Source: Actinomycetales bacterium (GTDB lineage Bacteria; Actinomycetota; Actinomycetes; S36-B12). Taken from it: 64,000 nucleotides of DNA. Positions 7,501-13,961 of this stretch are shown piece after piece. Under the pieces are notes generated by a model. That model saw nothing but the letters and a program-made list of their open reading frames with translations. It was not told the DNA's origin and did not search any database. The stretch lies in the NCBI GenBank assembly GCA_018970765.1, contig JAGWVT010000003.1, positions 1-64,000 on the forward strand, written 5' to 3'. The translations under genes and the position numbers were made by a program. How positions within the stretch are numbered: position 1 is the first letter of the stretch; each line of letters begins with the position of its first letter.

Positions 7501-8065
7501 CATGGATGTCAGTCACCATGTCATGGAGTTCTATGCCGAGGTTTTCCAAGGTCTTGGCATCACGCGATCGAAGGATCTGCTGCGTTGCCGTTCCCAACAG
7601 GAGGTGCTGGTTGCCGGCGTGAAGGTCGCTACTCAGACACCGCCGATTCGATCCGGTAAACGGGTGATCTTCCTGACCCTGGATGACGGCACCGGGCCGG
7701 TCGATGCAACATTCTTCGAAAACGTCCAGCAGCGTTATGCCAAGACGGTGTTCCACTCCTGGCTGCTTGTGGTTCGCGGTCATATTCGTCGAACCGGGCC
7801 ACGGGGGGTTTCCCTGCGAGCAACCGGCTGCTGGGAGTTGGGGTTGGTGCATCGCACCCTGCGAGATGAAGGCAGTGTCGCGGTGCGCACCTGGCTCGAT
7901 ACTGATCGACCAGATGTGAACGGCGAGCCGGTAACACGTCGAGTGCTGGTTCACGCCAGCGGATTTCGTCAGTCGCCGTTCGCCGATGTTCGACCTGCCG
8001 GGCAGGATGTTCGTGGCCCGGCTAGTCGTTTGTGGCATGCCAGTCCGGGTAGCAGTGGCTGGTGA
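4541..8065 (+). CDS. dnaE2: Error-prone DNA polymerase III alpha subunit DnaE2
   Basis: A C-family polymerase of 1174 aa for translesion synthesis during the SOS response. Order: N-terminal PHP-like domain (residues about 10-200), polymerase palm with ARGSGAGCLV and the catalytic acidic motif PDIDIDVES near residue 444, thumb/fingers (FRPGPVKSDM, FHEQVIRI, FGFCKAHAAAFA), helix-hairpin-helix near 880, and an OB-fold near 1025. The PHP metal site is degenerate: HLQ where HLH is expected and TDR for TDH, unlike DnaE1 in this window, so no proofreading-type phosphoesterase activity is expected. It is 3 bp from dinB and downstream of a LexA box. Start support is weak (GTGAG upstream). Confidence 0.93.
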   Translation: MSQERNRISNGWAHLQVTSCYSLQYGTARPRQIAERAVELGHDLIALTDRDGLYGAVQWVQACEELHLSAVLGVELAVEEVVPDRDRSAMQRRRTPVRGGRWRDEHRPRMLFLAQGRQGWASLCRLVSAAHCGDQTTRGEPWLTLADAGRHCAGVIAVLGAESEAGWRIAQRDSGAANRIVAAWRGIFGDRLHIAATCHRQPGQHPYSLQVGAGLLHCAARSDVPAVISGAVRYLDSADAQVADVLDASRLLVPLSSGRLQRGNGEAYLRSPQQLTAMADSLARAAGVDLWTLQRRTRELAESCVIDATDLGIGEVFVPELDLLLGSNGAASNHDEVERAQALLTQRCQQQIPHRYLHATEQRQARDRLRQELAVIAELGFAGYFLAVAEVVQMTKESGIRVAARGSGAGCLVNHLLEISEVDPIRHDLLMERFLSPLRRVLPDIDIDVESARRLEVYDAILDRFGPQRVACVSMMESYRVRHAIRDTGAAFGLPPGEIDAMAKAFPHIRARDVRSALRELPELRDSGLGRMAAQGELDGFLAIVEALDGLPRHVALHPCGVLLSDASLLDRTPVEMSAAGYPMSQFDKDDVETLGLLKLDVLGVRMQSAIAHALDEIERTDGTRIELDHRDLNDPSTFALISSTRTLGCFQIESPGQRELIGKFGPQTFGDLIIDISLFRPGPVKSDMVTPFLRARQGWAPARYPHPDLQPILAETYGVVVFHEQVIRIVATMTGCDLAQADEIRRSMNTPTGIDDVRAWFTPTALRRGYPLPVVEEVWEVLRAFASFGFCKAHAAAFAMPTYQSAWLKAHHPVAFYAGILTHDPGMYPQRLILDDARNHGVQILGVDVNRSDDAYRVEGGALRLPLGEVRGITDDEVSSLIEHRPYTGLADCWRRAKISRPTAEHLILAGGFDSIYGFTGQRRRGRLTRRDLLLQVADLDRYRDAGNSDQLSLALDIDTQFAQVPSGLPELSDAERVRAELDILGMDVSHHVMEFYAEVFQGLGITRSKDLLRCRSQQEVLVAGVKVATQTPPIRSGKRVIFLTLDDGTGPVDATFFENVQQRYAKTVFHSWLLVVRGHIRRTGPRGVSLRATGCWELGLVHRTLRDEGSVAVRTWLDTDRPDVNGEPVTRRVLVHASGFRQSPFADVRPAGQDVRGPASRLWHASPGSSGW

Positions 8066-8068
8066 AGG

Positions 8069-9307
8069 ATGGTGCGTGTGAGTCGCAACCAGATTCGCCG
8101 ACCTAGTGGCCCAGCAGGCCTAGGTACGCATGATGACGGCTGCACGATCCTGCATGTCGACATGGATGCCTTCTACGCATCCGTGGAGTTGCGCTTCAGG
8201 CCCGAACTGCGTGGCCAACCGGTAATCGTCGGGGCAGGCCAGCGAGGCGTCGTCCTCTCGGCGACCTATCAGGCGCGAGCCCTTGGTGTGCACTCGGCGA
8301 TGCCGGTTTCCCGTGCCAAGCGCCTCGCACCACAGGCGGTTTTCATCGAACCTGATCACCAGGCCTACGCCGAAGTCAGCCGCAACGTTATGGCCCTCTT
8401 CACGTCGGTTACCCCGCTGGTTGAACCACTCAGTCTTGACGAAGCTTTCTTGGACGTCTCCGGTGCGCAGCGACGCCTGGGTACGCCCGCAGCAATCGCC
8501 GAGATGATTCGCTCACGCATCGCCGACGAGCAGCGCATTACCTGTTCAGTAGGCGTGGCCACGACGAAGTTCGTGGCGAAACTGGCTTCGACTACCTGCA
8601 AGCCGGACGGTCTGCTGGTGGTACCAGCTGATTCGGTTATCGAATTCCTCCATCCACTCCCGGTCGGTGCCCTCTGGGGTGTTGGTGAGCGCACGGAGGA
8701 GCAACTCCATCGACTGGGTTTGACGACTGTTGGTGATGTTGCCCACGCATTGCCGCAGACCCTGCAGCGTGCCCTGGGGCCCGCAGCAGGTCGTCACCTG
8801 CACGACCTCGCCTGGGGGCGCGATCCACGCCACGTCCTGCCGCACGAACCAGACAAGAGCATCGGTGCAGAGACGACCTTTGCTGCGGATCTCGACGACC
8901 CCACTGCAATTCATACGCACCTATTGAGCCTGGCTGATCGGGTGGGCGTGCGCTTGCGCGCCAGCGATCAGGTGGGTCGCACGATTCAACTCAAAGTTCG
9001 CTTCGCTGACTTCACCACCGTCAGCCGGTCTCGCACCCTGCCGGAAGCAACGGACGTGACCCAGCAGATCTACCGCACGGCCCGAACGCTGTTCGATGAC
9101 CTAGCCCTAGAACGGGTTCGAGTTCGACTGGTGGGCGTTCGGGTCGAAGGGCTGTCGCCACGAAGTGCGGCCACCCAGCAACTTGCCCTCGGGGAACCGA
9201 CCGTTGGGCAGCGGGAGGCCGAGCAGGCCATGGATCGCCTGCGGCTTCGATTCGGCCCGGGTGCCATCCGGCCCGCCAGATTGGTGGACCTGGGTGACTC
9301 CGACTAG
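8069..9307 (+). CDS. dinB: Y-family DNA polymerase IV (DinB), catalytically intact
   Basis: A 412-aa Y-family polymerase. Catalytic carboxylates are present in DMDAFYASVE (residues about 31-40) and SLDEAF (near 120); CSVGVATTKFVAKLAS, GVGERTEEQL and a little-finger domain follow, with QQLALG near the C-terminus as a possible beta-clamp binding motif. It follows dnaE2 after 3 bp, so the two are probably translated together. In mycobacteria the dnaE2 partner is the catalytically dead ImuB; the intact active site here argues for a genuine polymerase. The start could be ATG 8069 or the GTG at 8078, which is better placed behind AAGG. Confidence 0.92.
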   Translation: MVRVSRNQIRRPSGPAGLGTHDDGCTILHVDMDAFYASVELRFRPELRGQPVIVGAGQRGVVLSATYQARALGVHSAMPVSRAKRLAPQAVFIEPDHQAYAEVSRNVMALFTSVTPLVEPLSLDEAFLDVSGAQRRLGTPAAIAEMIRSRIADEQRITCSVGVATTKFVAKLASTTCKPDGLLVVPADSVIEFLHPLPVGALWGVGERTEEQLHRLGLTTVGDVAHALPQTLQRALGPAAGRHLHDLAWGRDPRHVLPHEPDKSIGAETTFAADLDDPTAIHTHLLSLADRVGVRLRASDQVGRTIQLKVRFADFTTVSRSRTLPEATDVTQQIYRTARTLFDDLALERVRVRLVGVRVEGLSPRSAATQQLALGEPTVGQREAEQAMDRLRLRFGPGAIRPARLVDLGDSD

Positions 9308-9359
9308 CCCCGAGCGCTAATGCCTACCCGGACCGGTTCCCTTTCCCCCGTAGCACGCT

Positions 9360-9365
9360 TATATT
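9360..9365 (+). promoter_or_regulatory. Candidate -10 element upstream of DUF3040 gene
   Basis: TATATT in the 178-bp gap between dinB and the DUF3040 gene. No convincing -35 was found, so this is tentative. Confidence 0.3.
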
Positions 9366-9417
9366 GGGACTACACGCCTGACCTGGGGTTAGATAGGCAG
9401 GGTCAGGACAAGACAGG

Positions 9418-9445
9418 GTCCGACAAAGAGCGTCCGACAAAGAGC
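9418..9445 (+). repeat. Two 14-bp tandem direct repeats upstream of DUF3040
   Basis: gtccgacaaagagc occurs at 9418-9431 and again immediately at 9432-9445, in the presumed 5' untranslated region of the DUF3040 gene. Purpose unknown. Confidence 0.85.
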
Positions 9446-9485
9446 TGTGCAAGTGGTGCAGGGAAACCTGCGGAAAGGAGCAGAG

Positions 9486-9938
9486 GTGCCCCTATCCGAG
9501 CATGAGCAGCGGCTCTTGGAGCAGATGGAAAAGGCGCTCTACGCCGAGGACCCGAAGTTCGCCACCAGCCTGCGTGCTACGCGTGGCGGCCGTGTTGGCC
9601 GCGGCCGCGCGGCGATTGGTGTCTTGGGGGTCTTGGGCGGACTTGGCCTGTTACTGGTGGGTGTGGCTACTGCGGTCATTGCGCTCGGCGTGGTCGGCTT
9701 CACGATCATGTTGGTCGGTGCGGTGCTGGCCTACTCGGGTTTCCAGAGCCGCCCGGTGCAGGTTGACGCGGAGCAGGCCGATGCCGCCGGAGCCGATGGA
9801 CTTTCGGGGTATGCGGAGTCCGCTGGGTTCACACCGCCGAGCGGGACCACTCAGGATCGACCCGCGCCACCGGCCAGCGGTGGGGGCTTTATGGATCGGA
9901 TGGAAGAGCGCTGGCGGAAGCGCCAGGAAGGGGAGTAG
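9486..9938 (+). CDS. DUF3040 membrane protein
   Basis: A 150-aa protein with the DUF3040 signature: an N-terminal LSEHEQRLLEQMEKAL helix, ALYAEDPKFA, then two hydrophobic helices (about residues 40-85) and a hydrophilic tail ending in a charged helix. The family is an actinobacterial membrane protein of unknown function that usually lies close to mraZ. GTG 9486 is chosen because AAGGAG lies six to eleven nucleotides upstream and the family starts with this motif; the ORF track adds 13 residues. Its last 50 bp overlap the 3' end of the convergent DUF3048 gene. Confidence 0.8.
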   Translation: MPLSEHEQRLLEQMEKALYAEDPKFATSLRATRGGRVGRGRAAIGVLGVLGGLGLLLVGVATAVIALGVVGFTIMLVGAVLAYSGFQSRPVQVDAEQADAAGADGLSGYAESAGFTPPSGTTQDRPAPPASGGGFMDRMEERWRKRQEGE

Positions 9939-11055
9939 CCGACGCGCTCGGCTGCACGAACTTCACCGGCCGGTCTTTGTTGACCAGCAGAATCCACTGT
10001 TGCCCAGGCTTGAATGGCATGGGTGAACCATCAGCCAGCGTGTACGAAGTCCCGGACTGAGCGTCCGGCCGAGACCACTGCACTGGCCATGCACGGCCAT
10101 CGCGTAGCACCAATCCTGTGCCCGTTCCCACGGTTTCGATCAGCGGTGTGCTGCCGCCGCCACGGTCACCGAATCCCGAGTCGCGTTGTGCCACGTACTG
10201 GATAACCACCGTCGCAGCCTGTTGACCGCCGTCATCCTCTTCGGATTGAGCCGGGTCACCATCCATCCAGACGTCGTACAGGCCGGAGATGGGGTCGTAG
10301 ACCAACTTCATCTTGGAGTACGGCCACTCAGCCTTGACCTTCAGGGCGGGCATTCCGCCTGGTGGTGCCTGGTCACCGAACATGAACCCAATGTCCTGGC
10401 TGATGGAAGCCTGGCCATCTGCGCGCTCGAGCAGCACGCTTCCATCACCGAAGTAGTTGTACGGGGCCCGTCGCTCATAGTCTCGGGAGTACCCCTCGCC
10501 GCCCTTGTTGGCAGAGACATCGATGAAAGGCGCCGCTTCGAGGAGGGGCCAAAGCTTGTGCTGGGCTCCAGAGAACGCGAATGCGGGGTTACCGAACTGG
10601 GCGATGAGGTCGATATCGCTGATTCGCGCAGAACGGATGGGCCCAATGCGCTCGGGAATGTAGGACGAGAAGACCGCCGCAAGCCTGGTGATGCCCCATT
10701 CCACTTCCTCTACGTAGACGAGGTCGGCATCGGCCAAGCCGGCGTGCGGCTGCGCATTTGGCGTGTTGTCCAACTTCACGATCAGTACCGGCGCGGGTGC
10801 CGTCTCCGGAAGTCCGGTGAGCAAGGACAGCCGCGGAGGTTCCGGCGTGGGGGTCGGTGTACTCGGTGACGCAGCAGGCGTTGGTGGTGTCGGCTGAGTG
10901 GACGCAGTTTCGGTGCTGGTGGCAGCACATCCAGCCAGAACCAGGCTCAGTAGGGCCAGCGCAAGTGTTGCGCGACGCGACGTGTGGCCGAGTAACGCCC
11001 GTGAGCCGGTTCGCGTCGACGCATGCGTCGGGAACCGGCTCACGGGCAACCTCAT
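9889..11055 (-). CDS. DUF3048 (YerB-like) lipoprotein
   Basis: A 388-aa secreted lipoprotein. An Arg-rich n-region and hydrophobic helix end in the lipobox LVLAGC, followed by a Thr/Pro/Ser-rich linker and the DUF3048 core (LTGLP, VKLDNTPNAQPHAGL, VYVEEVEWGITR, ERIGPIRSAR). The family is extracytoplasmic with unknown function. ATG 11055 has GAGGG seven nucleotides upstream and lies 22 bp after the stop of the preceding gene; the ORF track start at 11121 would overlap that gene. The codons just after the start fall in a 51-bp palindrome, which is unusual for a translated region. Confidence 0.8.
   Translation of the reverse strand: MRLPVSRFPTHASTRTGSRALLGHTSRRATLALALLSLVLAGCAATSTETASTQPTPPTPAASPSTPTPTPEPPRLSLLTGLPETAPAPVLIVKLDNTPNAQPHAGLADADLVYVEEVEWGITRLAAVFSSYIPERIGPIRSARISDIDLIAQFGNPAFAFSGAQHKLWPLLEAAPFIDVSANKGGEGYSRDYERRAPYNYFGDGSVLLERADGQASISQDIGFMFGDQAPPGGMPALKVKAEWPYSKMKLVYDPISGLYDVWMDGDPAQSEEDDGGQQAATVVIQYVAQRDSGFGDRGGGSTPLIETVGTGTGLVLRDGRAWPVQWSRPDAQSGTSYTLADGSPMPFKPGQQWILLVNKDRPVKFVQPSASATPLPGASASALPSDP
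10997..11047. repeat. 51-bp nested palindrome at the start of the DUF3048 gene
   Basis: Outer arms gcccgtgagccggttc (10997-11012) and gaaccggctcacgggc (11032-11047) are perfect 16-bp complements; between them is another perfect 14-bp palindrome, cgacgcatgcgtcg (11017-11030). It begins 6 nt into the DUF3048 coding region and 30 nt after the stop codon of the upstream gene. It may be a terminator/attenuator or a palindromic insertion. Confidence 0.9.
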
Positions 11056-11077
11056 CTCAAACCCTCGCTCGAACTCC

Positions 11078-12589
11078 TCAGCCACCGACTCGAATCGGAG
11101 CCTTGCCCTGCGCAAAGCCACCCTTCATCGCCGTGATGCTGTACAGACGGTTGCGACTCGGTGCCTGGAGGCGTGCGCGTCCCTGGCCGTCGGTGGTTGC
11201 AGAATCTCCGGCGATCTTCACCCGGGCTCCGGCCACCGGCTCACCAGCATCGGTCACCAGAACATTGATGGTGCCGTTGCGGGCAACTCGCGCCTGAGCT
11301 TCGATGCCCAGGGTGCGCAGTGCCTGGGTGTGCCAGACGTTGACCTGACCATCGGCGGAGCCTGACGTTGCGACGAGGTCAACGTTTTCGTCCGCCAACT
11401 CCGGTGAGAATGCCGCGCTGTTTGCGGCGACCTTCCAGATCGCCTGGCTGCCGGCAGGGGCTCCCTGGTTCCCGACGGCGCCAACGGCCGTGACCGCGGT
11501 GTTGGTGTGCGTCGTCTTGACAACGCCGCCCGCGGTCCAGGCCACCCACAGACGTCCGCCGGTGCCGGCCGACAGCGAGATTCGACTGGCGCCAGCGGAT
11601 CCGGGAACATCCAAGGTGGTGCCGGTGGCAACGTTCATGATGCGAATTCCGGTCACCTCGGGGTAGCCCAGTTTGTAGGCCACATAGACGCCACCGCCGT
11701 TACGAGCCACCATCGCGACCCGTTGGCCAGGTTCAATCGAGTTCTCGGTGCCGCTGTAATTCGTTGCCGATCCGGCGGCTCGGGTGAAGGCACCCTGGTT
11801 GGGCAGGATTTGCCCGGTCCAAATGCCGTTCTCGCCTGGTGAGCTGCTATTGCTGTAAAACGCCGTGTACACGGCACCGGTCACCTGATCCTTCGCAGCT
11901 GCTGAGTTGTAGGCGCAGCAGCCTGCCAAGCGGTAGGTGCTGTCACTTCCCGCGGGCGCTGGGTCAACCTGTGACAAGCCAACATGCCAGTTCACTCCCG
12001 AACTAGTGCCCGGATTACCGACCCACACGGGAGTTCCGTTGTCGTCCACGGCATCGTTGCCGACGCCGACGTAGGCACTGGTTGTTGCAGAAAGTGCCCC
12101 AGGATTCACCGTCCAAGTCAGGCCGTCCCCTGAGGTAGCCGCGAACTCAGCCCCGCTGGTATTGGGTGCACCCGTCGTTGTGCTCTGCAGACCGCTGAAT
12201 GCCAGGAACTGCTGGCCGTTCACGCGAATGAGACGGGGGTTGCTGATCAAGGCAACCCAGTTACTGAGGATCTCCCGTGCCGGAGTCGTCGTCGTTCCGT
12301 CCAGCCCGACAACACCGGTGTAGTACGACGTGCGCTCGGGGGAGATTTGGCCGCGCCAGATGACCTGGAGGTTATTGCCAATGCGTCCGGTTGTTGGCTC
12401 GTCGATGTTCTGGCCCTGCGGATAGCGGGTTGTCGTGGGGAAGTCCGACAGTTGTGTCCATTCGCCGGTGCCACCGGCACTGGCACTGGGTGCGACTGCG
12501 AGGCCCACGCCAAGTGCCGCGGCGATCGCGGCGAGGGTCGCAACAATGCGGCGGGCATGACTGGCCGGCTTCCTCATCGAAATGCGCAT
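11078..12589 (-). CDS. Secreted protein of unknown function with C-terminal carboxypeptidase-regulatory-like domain
   Basis: About 503 aa with a classical Sec signal peptide (MRISMRKP, hydrophobic stretch, cleavage after PSASA). The body (residues 35-410) is Gly/Ser/Thr-rich, with repeated blocks such as GDGLTW, IWTG, VWVAW and VYVAY that suggest a beta-propeller or similar all-beta repeat, but I do not recognise a family. The last 70 residues (NVLVTDAGEPVAGARVKI, TTDGQGRARL) look like a carboxypeptidase regulatory-like beta sandwich. Start 12589 has GGAG five nucleotides upstream. It is probably cotranscribed with the DUF3048 lipoprotein. Confidence 0.6.
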   Translation of the reverse strand: MRISMRKPASHARRIVATLAAIAAALGVGLAVAPSASAGGTGEWTQLSDFPTTTRYPQGQNIDEPTTGRIGNNLQVIWRGQISPERTSYYTGVVGLDGTTTTPAREILSNWVALISNPRLIRVNGQQFLAFSGLQSTTTGAPNTSGAEFAATSGDGLTWTVNPGALSATTSAYVGVGNDAVDDNGTPVWVGNPGTSSGVNWHVGLSQVDPAPAGSDSTYRLAGCCAYNSAAAKDQVTGAVYTAFYSNSSSPGENGIWTGQILPNQGAFTRAAGSATNYSGTENSIEPGQRVAMVARNGGGVYVAYKLGYPEVTGIRIMNVATGTTLDVPGSAGASRISLSAGTGGRLWVAWTAGGVVKTTHTNTAVTAVGAVGNQGAPAGSQAIWKVAANSAAFSPELADENVDLVATSGSADGQVNVWHTQALRTLGIEAQARVARNGTINVLVTDAGEPVAGARVKIAGDSATTDGQGRARLQAPSRNRLYSITAMKGGFAQGKAPIRVGG

Positions 12590-12659
12590 AACTTCTCCGT
12601 TTCTCCAGATTGGCTGCACCCTACTGTGGGCGTGTCCCGTAGCGGTTACGGTTCTCGGC

Positions 12660-12685
12660 ATTCGTTCGCGACATTCGTTCGCGAC
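12660..12685 (+). repeat. Two 13-bp tandem repeats between secreted-protein genes
   Basis: attcgttcgcgac occurs twice in succession (12660-12672, 12673-12685) in the gap between two minus-strand genes. Confidence 0.85.
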
Positions 12686-12691
12686 ATTGGT

Positions 12692-13081
12692 TTATCCCCA
12701 GTAGGCATCCGTGACCAGGCCGCCCTTGGTGACGAGATTGACGCGATCAAGTCGGTAATCCATCGTCGCGGGCTGCGGTTCTCCGTCGATCTCAACGACT
12801 CGTGACATGTACCCCGCGGCCTTAATGCGTTCCTGCACCTGATTCAGGGACAAGGGCGTGGCGAGGAGTTCATCCAGGAGTGCCTGCTGTTCAGGACTGA
12901 CGTCGGGGTTTGGTTCGCGTGCTGGTTCTGTTGACTGGCTGGTCTGATCAGGTTGGAGGCTGGCAGCCTGACTGGTACTGGGTGCAGATGTCGTTGACGT
13001 GTTACTCGTACATGCAGTCATGAAGAGACCAGCTCCAAGTACCAGGGCAAGAATTATTCGGCTGACGTTGCTCGCTCTCAT
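12692..13081 (-). CDS. Lipoprotein with C-terminal I78 peptidase-inhibitor-like domain
   Basis: A 129-aa lipoprotein: short signal peptide, lipobox FMTAC, a Ser/Thr/Gln-rich linker, then a C-terminal domain whose pattern (TMDYRLDRVNLVTKGGLVTDAYWG region) matches the I78 inhibitor family, small proteins resembling potato inhibitor I that block serine proteases. The start 13081 has a strong AGGAGG five nucleotides upstream; the longer ORF track start puts 42 residues before the signal peptide and is rejected. The gene is divergent from mraZ and shares the intergenic region containing the SOS box. Confidence 0.65.
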   Translation of the reverse strand: MRASNVSRIILALVLGAGLFMTACTSNTSTTSAPSTSQAASLQPDQTSQSTEPAREPNPDVSPEQQALLDELLATPLSLNQVQERIKAAGYMSRVVEIDGEPQPATMDYRLDRVNLVTKGGLVTDAYWG

Positions 13082-13230
13082 GCTGTCCTCCTCGTGTTGA
13101 ACAACTGTGCACAGCGACTGCTCCCAAGTGCTCTCTTCATTCTGAGACGCCGTGGGCATTCGTTGCGTTCCTGAGGTCCCATGTGAGGGGTCGACGGCAC
13201 GGGTCAACGTCGTAGGTCAACCTCGAAAGA

Positions 13231-13246
13231 TCGAACAGATGTTCGA
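13231..13246. promoter_or_regulatory. LexA operator (SOS box) between the I78 lipoprotein and mraZ
   Basis: TCGAACAGATGTTCGA is an exact match to TCGAAC-N4-GTTCGA. It lies about 60 bp upstream of the predicted mraZ -35 element, and close to a minus-strand TTGACC that could be a -35 for the lipoprotein gene. Which gene it controls is not decided by sequence. Confidence 0.75.
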
Positions 13247-13252
13247 ACATGA

Positions 13253-13286
13253 AGTGAGGAAGTGGGAAAGGTGGGTTGCTGTGTGG
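13253..13286 (+). promoter_or_regulatory. Possible MraZ-box repeats
   Basis: GTGAGG, GTGGG, GTGGG and GTGTGG recur with a spacing of about 9-10 bp upstream of the mraZ promoter. MraZ is known to bind short TGGG-containing direct repeats before its own gene; this array resembles that arrangement. Confidence 0.4.
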
Positions 13287-13306
13287 CGAAGTTTGGGCGC
13301 GAGGGG

Positions 13307-13334
13307 TTGATAGTGGAGCAAAATGGAGTACAGT
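13307..13334 (+). promoter_or_regulatory. Predicted sigma-A promoter of the mraZ operon
   Basis: TTGATA (13307-13312), 16-bp spacer, TACAGT (13329-13334). It would give a leader of about 45 nt before mraZ. Confidence 0.55.
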
Positions 13335-13386
13335 GGCGAGCCTAACCAGGAAACGGTCGTGCATGGGTCGAGATCAGGGAGGTGCG

Positions 13387-13815
13387 ATGTTTCTAGGAAC
13401 GCACGCGCCCCGACTCGATGACAAGGGACGCCTAGTACTGCCCGCGAAGTTCCGCGATGGGCTTGCTGCGGGTCTGGTGATGACCAAGGGACAGGAACGA
13501 TCAGTGGTTGTCTGGCCGGCAGCGGAGTTCGCGACATACGCGGAACGCCTCAATGAGGCATCTCGCTCGGACGCTGCGGTTCGCGCCTACGTGCGGGTGC
13601 TCTTCTCCGGTGCCTTCGATGAGATTCCGGATAAGCAGGGTCGCATTACCGTTCCGCAGTCCCTTCGTGAATATGCCGGCCTCGATCGAGACGTGATGGT
13701 GGTCGGCAACGGCACCACGATCGAGATTTGGGACTCCAATGCCTGGTCTAGCTACCTGGCTGGACAGGAAGACGCCTTCTCAACGTTGAGCGAGGAGGTG
13801 GTGCCCGGCGTCTGA
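13387..13815 (+). CDS. mraZ: Transcriptional regulator MraZ
   Basis: A 142-aa protein with two AbrB-like SpoVT halves: [25 protein letters not shown] at the N-terminus and the second [18 protein letters not shown] block near residue 80. It forms a ring-shaped DNA-binding oligomer that represses the division and cell-wall operon it heads. ATG 13387 (GGAGG upstream) begins exactly at the conserved MFLGTH; the ORF track adds 37 unconserved residues. First gene of the dcw cluster. Confidence 0.95.
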   Translation: MFLGTHAPRLDDKGRLVLPAKFRDGLAAGLVMTKGQERSVVVWPAAEFATYAERLNEASRSDAAVRAYVRVLFSGAFDEIPDKQGRITVPQSLREYAGLDRDVMVVGNGTTIEIWDSNAWSSYLAGQEDAFSTLSEEVVPGV

Positions 13816-13832
13816 GAGCCGATCGTGAGGTG

Positions 13833-13910
13833 AGGTCTCTACCCGCTTCCCGCAGACTTCCTGGCGCACTTCCCCGGCGCCAGGCCGCTCAACGAAGCGG
13901 GCGGAGACCT
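13833..13910 (+). ncRNA. Structured leader upstream of rsmH, candidate mraW RNA motif
   Basis: Between mraZ and rsmH the transcript can fold into a long hairpin: AGGTCTC (13833-13839) pairs with GAGACCT (13904-13910), CCCGCTTC (13842-13849) with GAAGCGGG (13894-13901), and an inner hairpin CCTGGCGC (13860-13867) with GCGCCAGG (13877-13884) around a 9-nt loop. The position and the actinobacterial context match the known mraW RNA motif found in the 5' regions of mraW operons; I could not compare it with the covariance model. Confidence 0.6.
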
Positions 13911-13961
13911 GGCCACACGAAAGCCACGGACAGTCCAGGCACCGCAAGGGAGGCCGCTGCG

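Noticed and set aside
13082-13207. N-terminal extension of the I78 lipoprotein ORF
   Set aside because: A signal peptide and AGGAGG place the start at 13081.
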